In this document: piece by piece, positions 1 through 9,774 of the stretch
Layout of the letters: every line of letters starts with the position of its first letter
Position numbering within the stretch: the stretch's first letter is position 1
Source: an uncultured Mycoplasmataceae bacterium
GTDB taxonomy: Bacteria; Bacillota_I; Bacilli_A; Mycoplasmatales; Hepatoplasmataceae
Length of the DNA stretch: 53,579 nucleotides
Assembly (NCBI GenBank): GCA_947330515.1
Contig: CAMZOE010000046.1
Coordinates: forward strand, 1-53,579
Direction of reading: 5' to 3'
Notes under the pieces: model-generated
The model's database searches: none
Told to the model about the DNA's origin: nothing
Seen by the model: the letters and a program-made list of their open reading frames with translations, nothing else
Position numbers and translations under genes: made by a program

Positions 1-1
1 A

Positions 2-187
2 TTAGATAATCGCCCGATTGAATATTTCTTTTCCATTTTAAAACAAGAATATTTAAAGTCAAAAGAAATTTTAAATTATAAAGAATTAAGTTCTATGATA
101 GATTTTGCTATTTATGACTATAATAATATAAGATTTCAAGGGTGCTTAGATAATAAAACTCCTCTTGAAGCAAGAGGAGAAAATTAG
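2..187 (+). mobile_element. IS3-family transposase, C-terminal fragment (cut by window edge)
   Basis: The frame is open from the window edge and reads LDNRPIEYFFSILKQEYL, then NYNNIRFQ-type text (YDYNNIRFQGCL) and ends in PLEARGEN and TAG. This is the end of the DDE integrase-core (rve) domain of IS3/IS150-type transposases; the glutamate of FSILKQE would be the last catalytic acidic residue. The N-terminal part lies outside the window, so whether the element is intact cannot be judged. No terminal inverted repeat was recognised after the stop. The adjoining 1 kb is degenerate, which fits an insertion-prone zone. Confidence 0.88.
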
Positions 188-252
188 CTTTATAAAGTTG
201 AAAAAATCTCTATCCCAGTTTATTATAATTAAAGAATAATAAGAAAATTTAT

Positions 253-281
253 GCTTGGAGAAATAACCTCCAAGCTTTTTT
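253..281 (+). terminator. Rho-independent terminator after the transposase
   Basis: GCTTGGAG, a 7-nt loop, CTCCAAGC, then TTTTT: a strong stem with a U-tract about 65 nt after the transposase stop. Confidence 0.85.
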
Positions 282-541
282 ATTATTTATTATAAAACTT
301 CTTTTAATTAATATTAAAAAATAAAGCGCCGCATATTTAATGCGACGTAAAATAATTTTTAAACTAAAATTTTACTATTTTAGTTTATTAAAATGATTGT
401 ATTTTGTTTTTGATTCTCGGAAAAGAAATTTGATAGAGATAAAATATTTTTACCCCTATCAAATAATAAAATATATACATTTTAAAGAAATTAATCTTTT
501 TTATTAGAAATTAAATTTAATTATTAATTGTTTTATATGAT
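282..541. other. Gene-free, hairpin-rich gap
   Basis: No credible ORF on either strand with TGA read as Trp. It holds three inverted repeats: CGCCGCAT/ATGCGACG (about 327-347, one mismatch), AACTAAAAT/ATTTTAGTT (about 361-385) and TTTGATAG/CTATCAAA (about 429-464). They could be terminators of the decayed gene on the minus strand or remnants of mobile-element ends. No function can be assigned. Confidence 0.5.
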
Positions 542-1165
542 TTAACGATTTTCATTTTTTAAACTAAATTTTAATTTAGGCAATAAGATATACATCGGTA
601 AAATTATAAACGGAGTAATTTGAAAGTTACTAAGTCATCAATTTGGTTGATATCCTTAAAATATTGAACTATGTAAAAGATCCATTCAATAATGTTTTTG
701 AGACAATAATTTATCACCACCAGATGAAAGAGACTTACCAATAACCCCAAAACTTGTTCAAGGTAATAAAATACTATTAATTGTCGTTTTTACAATAGGA
801 AATGTTGTTTTACCTTCTGTTTCATTAAAACCTCAAGAAGGATATAATTCTCTAGGAATGAATTCATCAGAATGTGTTTTTCATGATAAATCCATATAAT
901 GAATTCGAACAATAAATAAATTTCCAAAGAAAAGTTCTCAAATAAAAAATACAATAACAATAGCATAAATAAAATTAACATTTTTTATAAAATGTAAAAG
1001 AAAATAATTAAATCAAATAATAAGAATTGTTTCCATAAACATGAAATAAAAATAAAGAGTAAAATTAAAATATCTTCAAGGAATTGCATTTCCTTATACT
1101 TTATGAAAAATATTTTTATAATAAGGTAAATTTCCCAAAATCATACTTCATATTAAAAATAAAAA
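542..1165 (-). pseudogene. Decayed integral membrane protein gene
   Basis: With TGA as Trp one minus-strand frame reads through this stretch with protein-like, strongly hydrophobic text (for example ILIIWFNYFLLHFIKNVNFI and LPWTSFGVIGKSLSSGGDKL). It is interrupted by two TAA codons (contexts HKV-TAA-GNAIPW and SSIF-TAA-GYQPNW) and no plausible start was found upstream. I found no indel inside it. The track ORF 790-981 is a shadow in another frame. The family was not recognised; at least three membrane segments are visible. I infer a recently inactivated membrane protein, next to an IS fragment. A sequencing error at both TAA codons is possible but unlikely. Confidence 0.6.
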
Positions 1166-1187
1166 TTCCACTTGATATTTCAAGCGG
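1155..1187 (-). terminator. Terminator of the small membrane protein gene
   Basis: On the minus strand CCGCTTGA-AATA-TCAAGTGG (one G-U pair) is followed by AATTTTTATTTTT, about 10 nt after the TAA of the upstream minus-strand gene. Confidence 0.7.
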
Positions 1188-1196
1188 AAAAAATGT

Positions 1197-1493
1197 TTAT
1201 CTCAGTTTAAATAAATAAACTTTTATTTTATTTTTAGTAAAATTAAAAATTTCCATTCTTTTAAGAAAAAAATCATTATTATATTTCTTATAAAAATTGA
1301 TAGTAATAATTGATATTGTAATGAATAATAATAATTCTCCAACTGCAAACATGATTGCAGACCATGAAGAAAAAGATGCGAAAAGAAAAGACATAAAAAT
1401 TATAAAAATGTTTAATATTAAAAAAGTTCTAAAAAACTTTTTTCCAATAAATTCGCTTTTAAACATTTTATCTTTTAAAGAAACCATTAACAT
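1197..1493 (-). CDS. Small two-helix membrane protein
   Basis: About 98 residues with two hydrophobic segments (FRTFLILNIFIIFMSFLF and AIMFAVGELLLFITISII) and a basic C-terminus; no family recognised. The ORF track starts at a TTG; I prefer an ATG a few codons inside because a TATAAT lies only about 6 nt before it, which would give a leaderless mRNA. Another ATG two codons further on is possible. A terminator follows the stop directly, which supports a real transcription unit. The overlapping plus-strand ORF 1297-1620 looks like a shadow. Confidence 0.5.
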   Translation of the reverse strand: MLMVSLKDKMFKSEFIGKKFFRTFLILNIFIIFMSFLFASFSSWSAIMFAVGELLLFITISIITINFYKKYNNDFFLKRMEIFNFTKNKIKVYLFKLR

Positions 1494-1543
1494 ACAAACA
1501 TTATACAAAAAAAATTTAATATTTAAATTTTATTTACTTAAAA

Positions 1544-1579
1544 TAAAAAAACTCAGAGAAAATTACTCTGAGTTTTTTA
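1544..1579. terminator. Bidirectional terminator
   Basis: AACTCAGAG, 7-nt loop, CTCTGAGTT with A-run on one side and T-run on the other. On the minus strand it ends the surface-protein operon about 40 nt after its last stop. Confidence 0.8.
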
Positions 1580-1616
1580 TCTTAATTTATTTTAAAGTTT
1601 TATTTAAAAAAATTGA

Positions 1617-3428
1617 TTAGTCTTCTTCAATAAATGTTTCTTGAAAAAGATCTTCTTCATAGCTTGTATAAACATCATCATAATTATCATATTCATCAAC
1701 ATAACTATCATTAAAGTTATCTTTATGATTAGTTCCATTTTCTTCTAGTAATTGAATTTCAGTACTTAACATTTCATTGAAAGTTTCAAGGTAATTTGTA
1801 TCATCAGAACGTTTTTTATAAATAAACATTAATCATAGAAAGAGAATTAATCCAATAATTAAAATAATTATAATAATGGTAATTACAATCGCAAGTGGAT
1901 TAGAATGTCAAAAAATTATTTTTTGAATTTCTCCATTTGCTTCCTCATCAATAATTGCAATAGAATAAGTTTTTTCTTTTGAAATTTTAAAGCTTAAAGT
2001 TTTATTATCTTCAAGTGTTTCTTTTAAAATAGTTTTTCCAGATTTTGTTTGAATAACAACACTTTTTCCTTTTAAAGAATTATCAAAAAGATATTTACTA
2101 TTATAGGTTAATTGATAAGAATTAGTATAAAGATGATTTTCTTTAACATTACTTTCTGATAAAATAAATTTCACTGATTTATTAATAACTATTGGAAAAT
2201 TTTCATTTTGAAGATACATAAATTGAACATCATCAAATAGTTTTTTTTGTAAAGTAATATCTTGGAATTTTTTTGTTAATATTTTTTCTATCGAAAGATT
2301 AATATTAGTTCCATTTGGATCTGTAAAGTTAAGATTGCTATTTGGTTCTTCTTCAAAATAAATATTTTCCGCACTAACATTGTTACTATTTACTAATGCT
2401 GTTGATGAAGTAGCAAATCCAAAATTAGTATCTTTACCATCATAAAAATCGGAAATTAAAGTTTTTTCCATCATAATGTCTGCAATATTTATTTTTGATG
2501 CCCCAATATTATTAGCAACTAAAGCATAATGTTTTTCTGAAAATAAAAATGGAGATAAGGCATTAAAAGTTATTCCATGATAATAACCATTACTTATATC
2601 TAAAGAAGTTGTTCCTTTAGCATCAGCAATCAATGGAGAAAAAAATCATTTTGCACCATAAGAATTATTATTATTTGATAATAAAAAATAAGTAAAATTA
2701 ACATTTTCTAATCAAAATCCGTTAATAACAATTTCCCCTTTTGCTTTTCCGATTAATCCTAAATTTACAACATAACTAGAATCATTAATAGCATTTTTAA
2801 AAATTAAATTATTAATATTTAGATCTTTAACAACAATGTTTTCTAAAATATCGTTTTCTGATGTTGCTAATAATATTCCTAAATCCTCTTCTTTTGATGA
2901 AGAATCTAAATCAAAGAAAAGATGATTAAGTTTATAATTATTGATACTTATATTTTTATATGTTGAATTAGAAGAAGAATAAACAAAGAAAGGAATATTT
3001 TCTAAGTTAACATTTTCAATTTCAACATAATTTAATAAACTGAAAACACTGTCTTTCTTTTGTAAAGCGTCATTGTATCCATAAGCACTATAATCTGCAT
3101 AATATTTTGATCCTTTAGTGACAGCATCATTTCTAATAGTATGACCATTAAAATCAATTATTTTATGACTATCTATTGTCCCTTCAAGAGAAATTGCTTC
3201 TTCGCTACCAGAAAAATCAACATCGCTTTCAAGAGTATAAAGATTATCATTTTTTTCTCAATCATAATTATTAATTTGTTGAACAAATTCTTTACTAGTG
3301 ATAATTTCATTAGTTTCTGTAGTTGTTTTATTCATTTGAAGATGTTTAGGAGAAATTATTGTTGTTCCTAATGAAGATGTAATCATTGTTCCTAACAATA
3401 AACTACTCATTAATATTTTTTTCTTCAT
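1617..3428 (-). CDS. Surface protein A: signal peptide, beta-helix-like ectodomain, C-terminal anchor, acidic tail
   Basis: 603 residues after joining ORFs 1617-1829 and 1908-2633 and extending upstream through several TGA(Trp) codons to an ATG at 3428. A signal peptide (MKKKILMSSLLLGTMITSS) without a lipobox Cys is followed by about 480 residues of short, regular strand-rich text (FNGH, LENVNFTYF, ENIVVKDLNINNLIF), like parallel beta-helix proteins. One membrane helix (AIVITIIIIILIIGLILFLW) and a roughly 65-residue very acidic cytoplasmic tail ending ETFIEED close it. The start overlaps the stop of the upstream paralogue by one base (TAATG), so the pair is translationally coupled. The likely place is the cell surface; adhesion or binding is only an inference. 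Confidence 0.75.
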
Positions 3429-5575
3429 TAGTATTCTCCTTCTTCATAAGCATATTGTTCAGAATCAATATAACTAGAAATAGCTAAATAAGATGTATGA
3501 ATATGATCAAATTCTTCTCTAGAAATATTTCCTTTTAAAAATTCTTTAAGTTTTTTATTGTAAACTTTTTGAAGTTTTGCATGTGTTGCTGTTTTAGGAA
3601 GTGATAAAGTTGCATAAAATTCATCGATTTCATCAAAATCGTAATGATATTGATTAAAACGTTCAGAAAGTTCACTATTTTCAGCAGTAGCAACTTTTCC
3701 TTTTTTAACCATAAAGGTAATGAATAAAATAATAATAATTAGAATAATTAAAATTATAAGAACAATAGCAGTAATAATTGTTGGATATAAATAAGAAGGA
3801 ACAGGTGTAACTTCTAAAGCAACAGGATTATTAAGCGGTATAACATTATTCCCTTGTTTTAAAGAAACTTTTAAATAAAATTGTTGTAATCTTGTTTTTT
3901 TAGGTTTTTTATATTTAAAATCTATTTTTTCATTAAATGAATATTCTTCTTGAGAGATAACTACTAAAGTATCAGCATTAGCAGTTTCACTACTTTCCAT
4001 TCTATCTAATTCAATAAGTACTTTTAAATTATCATTTATACGAACAAAACCAGGTTTTAATCTTCCTTCAAATTTTATCTTACTTCATTTATTAGTTAGT
4101 TTTGCACCTTCTGTAATTGGTAAAATAATTGGTTCTGGAAGCTCCCCACTATTTAAAAAATAAAATTCATTATTAAAATTTTTGTTAAAAAAGGATGATG
4201 AAGTTGCTTTTTCAAAAGAAATACTATTGTATCCTTCTTCACTAGATTCAACAAAATAATTAATCTTATTTTTACTACTTAAACCTGCATTAAATAATTC
4301 TTCTTTTTCTTTGTCTTCAGAATATTTAACAAATGTGATTTTACTTTTATCAACTTTTCCACTAACTTTTCCATAATTTAATCTTTTAGAAAAATCATGC
4401 ATATCAGAATAAATAAATGACATTGTCATTATTCAAGTGGAATTAACTAATTTTGTTTCCTCGCTCAAGAAAACCGTTGAAGTAAAAACTCTTCCTACAA
4501 AAATATTATTAACAGTTATGTTTATTGGTTCTTGATCAAAAGAAATTAAAGAGTTTTGTCTATTACCTTTAATATTTGTATCATTATTAGAAATAAATTT
4601 AATTTCATCAAAATAAATATTATTAAAACTAGAACTTCCGATTAAATTTTGAAAAATTCCAAAATTCATTGATACGTCTTGGTTAACTTGAATTCCTCGT
4701 TCATTTAAAGAAAATTCAATATTATAAAAAGCTAAATTATCAAAATTTAATTTAGAATTTTCATCATTACCAAGTCTTGAAAACAATGCTATTGTTGTTT
4801 GACCAACTTTTTTAATACTGTCGTAATTATAAATATTTTGACCAATATAATAATTAGAAAAAGCTAAATTACTAAAATCAACATTATTTATTTGATCCGC
4901 AACTACTCCAATAAATTTTTCTTGTTCATTTAAATCAGGTTGAGGTGAATAATTTAATACAGAACCTCAATATAAATTAGAAACATTAGTATTACTAAAA
5001 GAAGAATCAGTAATAGTTAAATGTTCGATATCATATGCTAAAAAAGGAACATTAATAAAATTAGCATTTTCTAATGTTAAATTATCAATATCATAAAATC
5101 AATATAAATAATAAAAAGATATACGAGGAGTGTTAGCTACTCCATTATCTTTATCATATTTTACTTGACTAATAATTTTTTGATTATTTTTTGTAAATTC
5201 ACCAGATTTTTTACTAAATAAAGGTTGATAAGTTTTATTAAAGACATTATGTCCATTAAAATTAATAGTAACATCTTTATAACCATGAATAGCATAGTCA
5301 TTTGAAAAAGTACTTTGATTTAAAGAACTATCTTTAAAATCGCTTAAATCTATATCTTTTTCAATAGTAACGTTTACATTTCCCTCTGTTTCGTTTGCTT
5401 TAATGTATTCACTAAATGTTTTAGAGTTATATATCTCTTCGTTTGAATTTTCAATCGTTTTTTGACTTTGACTAAATTCTTTATTTTCTAAAAAGAAAGA
5501 ATTACTAAAAGTAAACAACGAAGAAAGTAAAATTACATTAAAAAAAAGAAGTTTTTTTTTCATTTTTTTTCTCAT
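3428..5575 (-). CDS. Surface protein B: beta-helix-like ectodomain, C-terminal anchor, cytoplasmic J-like domain
   Basis: 715 residues joining four track ORFs. N-terminal hydrophobic signal (KKLLFFNVILLSSLFTFS), then a strand-rich repeat-like ectodomain paralogous to protein A (VTINFNGHNVF against IIDFNGHTIRN), a membrane helix at about 600-625 (TAIVLIILIILIIIILFITF) and a roughly 85-residue cytoplasmic tail. That tail contains FYATLSLPKTATHAKLQKVY and FDHIHTSYLAISSYID, which align with helices I-II and III of a DnaJ J domain, but the HPD loop is missing. No lipobox. The 5' end carries runs of eight and nine A within the first codons. The start chosen is the first ATG; a second in-frame ATG is four codons inside. 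First gene of a two-gene operon with protein A. Confidence 0.75.
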
Positions 5576-5811
5576 TTCTCAAATCTAAAAATTTTTTAAT
5601 ATTAGTATTTTGTTTTAAATATTAAAAACATAAAAAACAACAAAAACACTTATTAAATATAATAATTACAACAAATCATTAATGTTTTTTTTAAATCAAA
5701 AAATCATTTATTATAACTATTATTTTTCTATTTAAATCACTATAATTATATAACTTTTTTACACTTTATTTTGTTATTTTTAAAGAAATTTTTGGGAAAA
5801 CTGATAAAAAA
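5576..5811. other. AT-rich intergenic region upstream of the surface-protein operon
   Basis: About 240 nt without ORF. TATATT-like hexamers occur (for example 5656-5661 on the minus strand), but no promoter with a good -35 box could be fixed. It presumably holds the operon promoter. Confidence 0.35.
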
Positions 5812-5834
5812 AATAAAGTATAAAATACTTTATT
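5804..5834 (-). terminator. Terminator overlapping the abiH stop codon
   Basis: On the minus strand AATAAAGTA-TTTTA-TACTTTATT is followed by TTTTTTT; the ascending arm overlaps the TAA of the AbiH gene. Confidence 0.75.
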
Positions 5835-6987
5835 TAAATTCGCTATATTTCTTTCATATTAATTTTTTTTCTCTACTTAAATCTGTAAAATAAACAGAAT
5901 CAAGAATTAAAAGATTAATTAGCTTTTCTTGTTTTTCTTCTTCATTATGATACAAAATAATAAATTCTGGAGAAGACTTAAAGAATTTTAATAATAAAAT
6001 TAATTCTTTATAAAATCATCAATCAGTATCACAAATAGAATTTCCTAAAATAATAACTTCCGTTATCTCTTCAGAAATTTCATTTAAAAAGATATTTTTC
6101 ATATCAATTAAATTATCTTTTAATACACCTTGAAACTCTTTTCTAAGAGTTGCAATTTTAGGATTATTAACTTTTCTAGAAATTAAATTTGTTCCAAAAA
6201 CAATATTTCTTTTATTAATTTCTCCATATATATGAAAATTTTTATATAAATTTTTTGTTTCCATTAATGTTTCTGGAAAGGATTGAAAATAAATATCTGA
6301 TGTCTTATTAGAATAATTAAAATTAAAAGATAATAATTTTGTAATACGATGTTGATTATCATAATTACTTTCTTCATTAAGATATTCATCATATTCTTGA
6401 GTTTTTTTATTAGATTTAAAAAGTAATTTATAAATCTTTTCATTCATTAAAATATCTTTTTTATCTTGAATATGAAAGTAAACTATAAGCAATTCTTTAA
6501 AAGAGTTTAATGCTTTTATCAAATAATCAATATTTCTTTGATAAACTTCTTCTACATCGTTTCTTTGATAAAAAGAATCAATTAAATAGCCCTGATCATC
6601 AGCAAGTAAATTTGTTGAATGAAAATTATTTTCTAGGATGAACGTTTTTCTATTAGGGGTACTTTTTAACATTGGAATTGAATTTAAAAAGAATTGGTTT
6701 CACAAAATTATGAAAGCATTTAAATCATTAGTATAATTTTTTTTTCAATATTTTAAAGAAAATTTTTGAAAACGTAAATGATTTTGTTGATTAATATCAA
6801 TAAAATTAAAAACTAAGGCAATTTCTTTTTCAAAATCCGCTCATTTTTTTATTGGTTTTATTCTTTTTAAATAAAGAAATCAAATATTTTTTGATTTTTT
6901 AAATTCTAAAAACTCTAAAAAATCAGATAATTCCGTTTTCATATTATGAAACAAATCAAAACCGTTACCAAAAATAGCTATTTTCAT
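5830..6987 (-). CDS. abiH: AbiH-family abortive infection protein
   Basis: 385 residues; ORF 6019-6672 is its middle. The N-terminus MKIAIFGNGFDLFHNM followed by ELSDFLEFLE is the hallmark of the AbiH family (IGNGFDLxHG...Y.DFL). Near the C-terminus EVIILGNSICDTD matches the family's second conserved block (normally GHS..DxD; here His is Asn). Members are phage-defence proteins of the abortive-infection type, known from lactococci; the biochemical action is not well established. Start chosen at the ATG preceded by AAGGTGG. It lies 109 nt downstream of a UvrD-like helicase gene with what looks like its own promoter. A defence role in a wall-less bacterium is an inference from the family. Confidence 0.85.
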
Positions 6988-7038
6988 TTTACCACCTTAT
7001 TAATTTTCACCTCATTAAACTTAACTTAATTTAACTTA

Positions 7039-7069
7039 ATTATAACAAAAATTAATTAATCGTTTTCAA
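7039..7069 (-). promoter_or_regulatory. Candidate promoter of the abiH gene
   Basis: On the minus strand TTGAAA, 19 nt, TATAAT, about 50 nt before the start codon. The spacing is slightly long. Between it and the gene lie AAGTTAAATTAAGTTAAG direct repeats and an AAGGTGG ribosome-binding site. Confidence 0.5.
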
Positions 7070-7096
7070 TATAAGAAAGAATTTTTTTTTAAGAAA

Positions 7097-8707
7097 TTAA
7101 ATTTTTTTTATATTAAAAAATTTTTTAATTTTATTGCTTGTAATTATTGTGTTTTTTTCTGGTAATACAAGAAATAAATTTTTCTTTGTACGTGTAAATG
7201 CTACATAAAGAAGCATTTCCATTTTAATCTTTGTTACTTCGTTAATTAATTCATTATCATTAAAATATTTATTAAAATTAAAAATATGTCAATTGTTATG
7301 TTCAAGATAAATTATGACATTATCAAATTCTTTTCCTTTAACAGAATGGAAAGTATAATTTTCATCTAAATTTTTATATAACTTATAAGCATCTTCATAA
7401 ACTTTTCATTCTATTTTCTTAAAAATAGGATTTTTTAATTCACTTATAGAATATTCGTTAAGAAAAAAACCTAGTTCACCTTTATATAATGGATGATTCA
7501 AAATAGAAGTAACTATCACTTCAACATCATTTATTGAGTTCATTGTTTTTATTTTTGGTTTAAGTTCATCTAAAATTTTTTCAATAGTAGCTTTAGTTTT
7601 TTTCTTGATAAAAATTTTTTCTCCAGTTTTTTCATCTTTTTCAATAATTCAAAAATCTTCTGAAAAAACTTGATCAACATATTCAAAAAACTTAAAGATT
7701 ATTTTAACATGTAAGGCACTTCCTTTAACAAATGAAGTTTTGCTTACTCCAGTTTCTTTTTGAATAAAAGCTTTTTCCACAATAAAAGCTTCTGGATTTA
7801 AATTCAACATTCTTTGTTCGTTTTTTAAATGTAAAATTGCATCAAATTTTATTCCTTCTTGGTCTTCAATTTTATTAATAAATTCTTTAGTATTTATATC
7901 GCTTTCAATGACTACTAACTTTGATGGAAACTCTTGCAATTCTTCATTCAAAGAAGTTTGAACAAAATCATGACGAAATTGATTGAAAAAAGTAACTAGT
8001 TTTTGTGAAGAACGAAAGTTTCCCTCTTTATAAAAAACAGTAGCATTATCATTTATTTCTACAGTAAGTGGGTTTTCATAAATTCTTTGATTTGGATCAC
8101 CAAAAAAACCAACAGATAATGATGTAAAGTTTGTAGAAGAAAATGCTTTTAAAACTTCTTCATCAGTATCTTGAAACTCATCAATTAAAACAGCATCATA
8201 GTTTTCCTCAATAAGTTTAACAAATGTTTCTGGTCTTCAAGCAAAAATTTTTCCAAAAACTTTTGGAATTTGATAGTTGCTTAGATACATTATTCCAGTA
8301 TCTAATTGATGTTCATAATCAACTCCCTCGCCAGAAAATCCAAAACCTTTATAAAAAAATTCTTTTCCTTCTAAAATTTTAGTTTGAAATTCTTTTCCAA
8401 AAAAATCAAAATATTCAGTTTTTAAAAACTCATTTACTAAGGTTCTATTTTTTCTCATAAAAGAACGAATAAAAGCATGGATAGTTTTAACTTCCATTAA
8501 TTCATTTTTACCATATCTCTCTATAATTTCATCTTTAGCAACATTAGTAAATGAAATTACTAAAAGCTTTTTTTTAACTTTAAGTAATTCATCAATTAGT
8601 AATAATAATGTCGTTGTTTTTCCAGAACCAGCTCCTCCAATTAATTTAAAATTTTTATGATTATCAATTTGTTCTAATAATTGATTAATATCTTTATATT
8701 CAATCAT
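7097..8707 (-). CDS. UvrD/REP-like superfamily 1 helicase (short form)
   Basis: 536 residues, joining ORFs 8237-8707 and 7649-7951. SF1 motifs in order: Walker A GGAGSGKTTTLLLL (about 25), motif Ia SFTN, DAVLIDEFQDTDEE (motif II, DExQ), FFGDPNQRIYE (motif III), FHSVKGKEFDNVII (motif V) and YVAFTRTKKNLFLV (motif VI). It is shorter than UvrD/PcrA (about 720 residues) and lacks much of subdomains 1B/2B, as in accessory helicases of defence or mobile elements (for example GajB-type). It sits 71 nt downstream of dgkA and upstream of abiH on the same strand. A role with AbiH in defence is inference; DNA repair is the alternative. Confidence 0.82.
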
Positions 8708-8778
8708 TTTTCCCTCTTTAATTTACTTTCAAAATTAATCATATAGTTTTTAATAAGATTAATAATTATCTAATTATT

Positions 8779-9156
8779 TTAAATGGTAGCTAAAAAATCA
8801 ATAATAGCAGGAATGAAAACTAATCCACCAATAATTATAGCTATTATAGTTACAAATAACGTTGCCATCGCTGAAACATCTTTTACTTTTTTAACCTTAA
8901 CATTATATTCAAAAGAAACAATATCCACCAAATATTCAATTGCAGTATTAATTATTTCAAAACCAATTACTAAACCAATAGCAAAAACAATTAATCCTCA
9001 TTCTACATAAGATAATTTTAAAATAAATCCAAAAACTATAACTAAAAATGCAACAAAAAAATGTGCTCACAAGGAACGTTCTTCCTTAATCATAATAAAA
9101 AGACCATTGAAAGCATTTTTAAATTTTTTATAAACATGTTTAAATCATCTTTTCAT
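8779..9156 (-). CDS. dgkA: Diacylglycerol/undecaprenol kinase family membrane protein
   Basis: 125 residues, absent from the track as a minus ORF because of TGA codons. Family features: N-terminal amphipathic start (MKRWFKHVYKKFKNAFNGL), IKEERSLWAHF with the conserved Glu, the catalytic FEIINTAIEYLVD, and KKVKDVSAMA, with three membrane helices. DgkA-type enzymes phosphorylate diacylglycerol or undecaprenol at the membrane. A cell without a wall would need mainly the lipid-recycling role, which is an inference. Its ATG overlaps the ybeY stop (TAATG), the usual ybeY-dgkA pairing. Confidence 0.88.
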
Positions 9157-9695
9157 TAAATATTTTCCTTTCTAATTTTTGTTTTTGCTAAAATTTCTCT
9201 TTGTCTACTATACATCTCTTCTGCTTCTATTTCAGTTAAATGATCATATCCAATTAAATGTAAGGAACCATGCATAAATAAAAAAACTATTTCCATTTCT
9301 TTATTTGATTCAATTGTTTTTGCTTGCGAATCCAAAATATCTAAATTAATAAAAATATCTCCTAAATCAAGAATTTTTATTTTAGAAATAAAATTATCAT
9401 CAAGATTACCACTAGGAAATGAAAGAACATCAGTGCTTTTATCTTTATTTCTATAAATTTTATTTAAATTTTTAATTTCATTTGAATCAATTAAATTTAT
9501 TGATATCTCTAGTTTTTGAAAACTGATTTTTTTACTAAGTTCTCTTTCAATCTCCTTTGCAATCAAATAAAAATTTTTCTCTATCTTATCAATATCAAAG
9601 TTATTTTTTTTTAGTTTTTCTTCATCCCAATTTTTTGTTAATATCAAAGAAGAATTATTATTTTTTTTAGTTCATTTTTTTATTTTACCAATCAT
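9156..9695 (-). CDS. ybeY: Endoribonuclease YbeY (rRNA maturation)
   Basis: 179 residues from the ATG at 9695; the track starts at an internal TTG (9647) because of a TGA(Trp) codon. The metal-binding signature FMHGSLHLIGYDH (HxxxHxxxxxH) is intact near the C-terminus, and NKDKSTDVLSFP is the other conserved block. YbeY is a zinc-dependent endoribonuclease needed for 16S rRNA 3'-end maturation and ribosome quality control. No Shine-Dalgarno is seen; a TATAAT at 9703-9708 lies about 7 nt upstream of the ATG, which suggests a leaderless message. Coupled to dgkA by TAATG. Confidence 0.92.
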
Positions 9696-9702
9696 AATTA
9701 GA

Positions 9703-9708
9703 ATTATA
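9703..9708 (-). promoter_or_regulatory. -10 box of ybeY, leaderless type
   Basis: TATAAT on the minus strand ends 7 nt before the ATG, so transcription would begin at or next to the start codon. No clear -35 box. Confidence 0.5.
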
Positions 9709-9774
9709 TCTTTAAAATAAAAAATTAAAATATTAGAATTAAAATTTTTAATGTATAAATAGTAAAATAAAATT

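Noticed and set aside
594-700. Possible tRNA in the degenerate region
   Set aside because: No cloverleaf or T-loop sequence could be built; it lies within the decayed membrane-protein frame.
790-981. Minus ORF of 63 codons as an independent gene
   Set aside because: Another frame of the same strand gives longer, more protein-like text through this stretch; this ORF is a shadow of the decayed gene.
1297-1620. Plus-strand ORF of 107 codons
   Set aside because: It overlaps the minus-strand small membrane protein and runs through the bidirectional terminator at 1550-1574; no ribosome-binding site.
8783-9010. Plus-strand ORF of 75 codons
   Set aside because: Antisense to the clear dgkA gene, with Thr/Ile-rich text typical of a reversed membrane protein.
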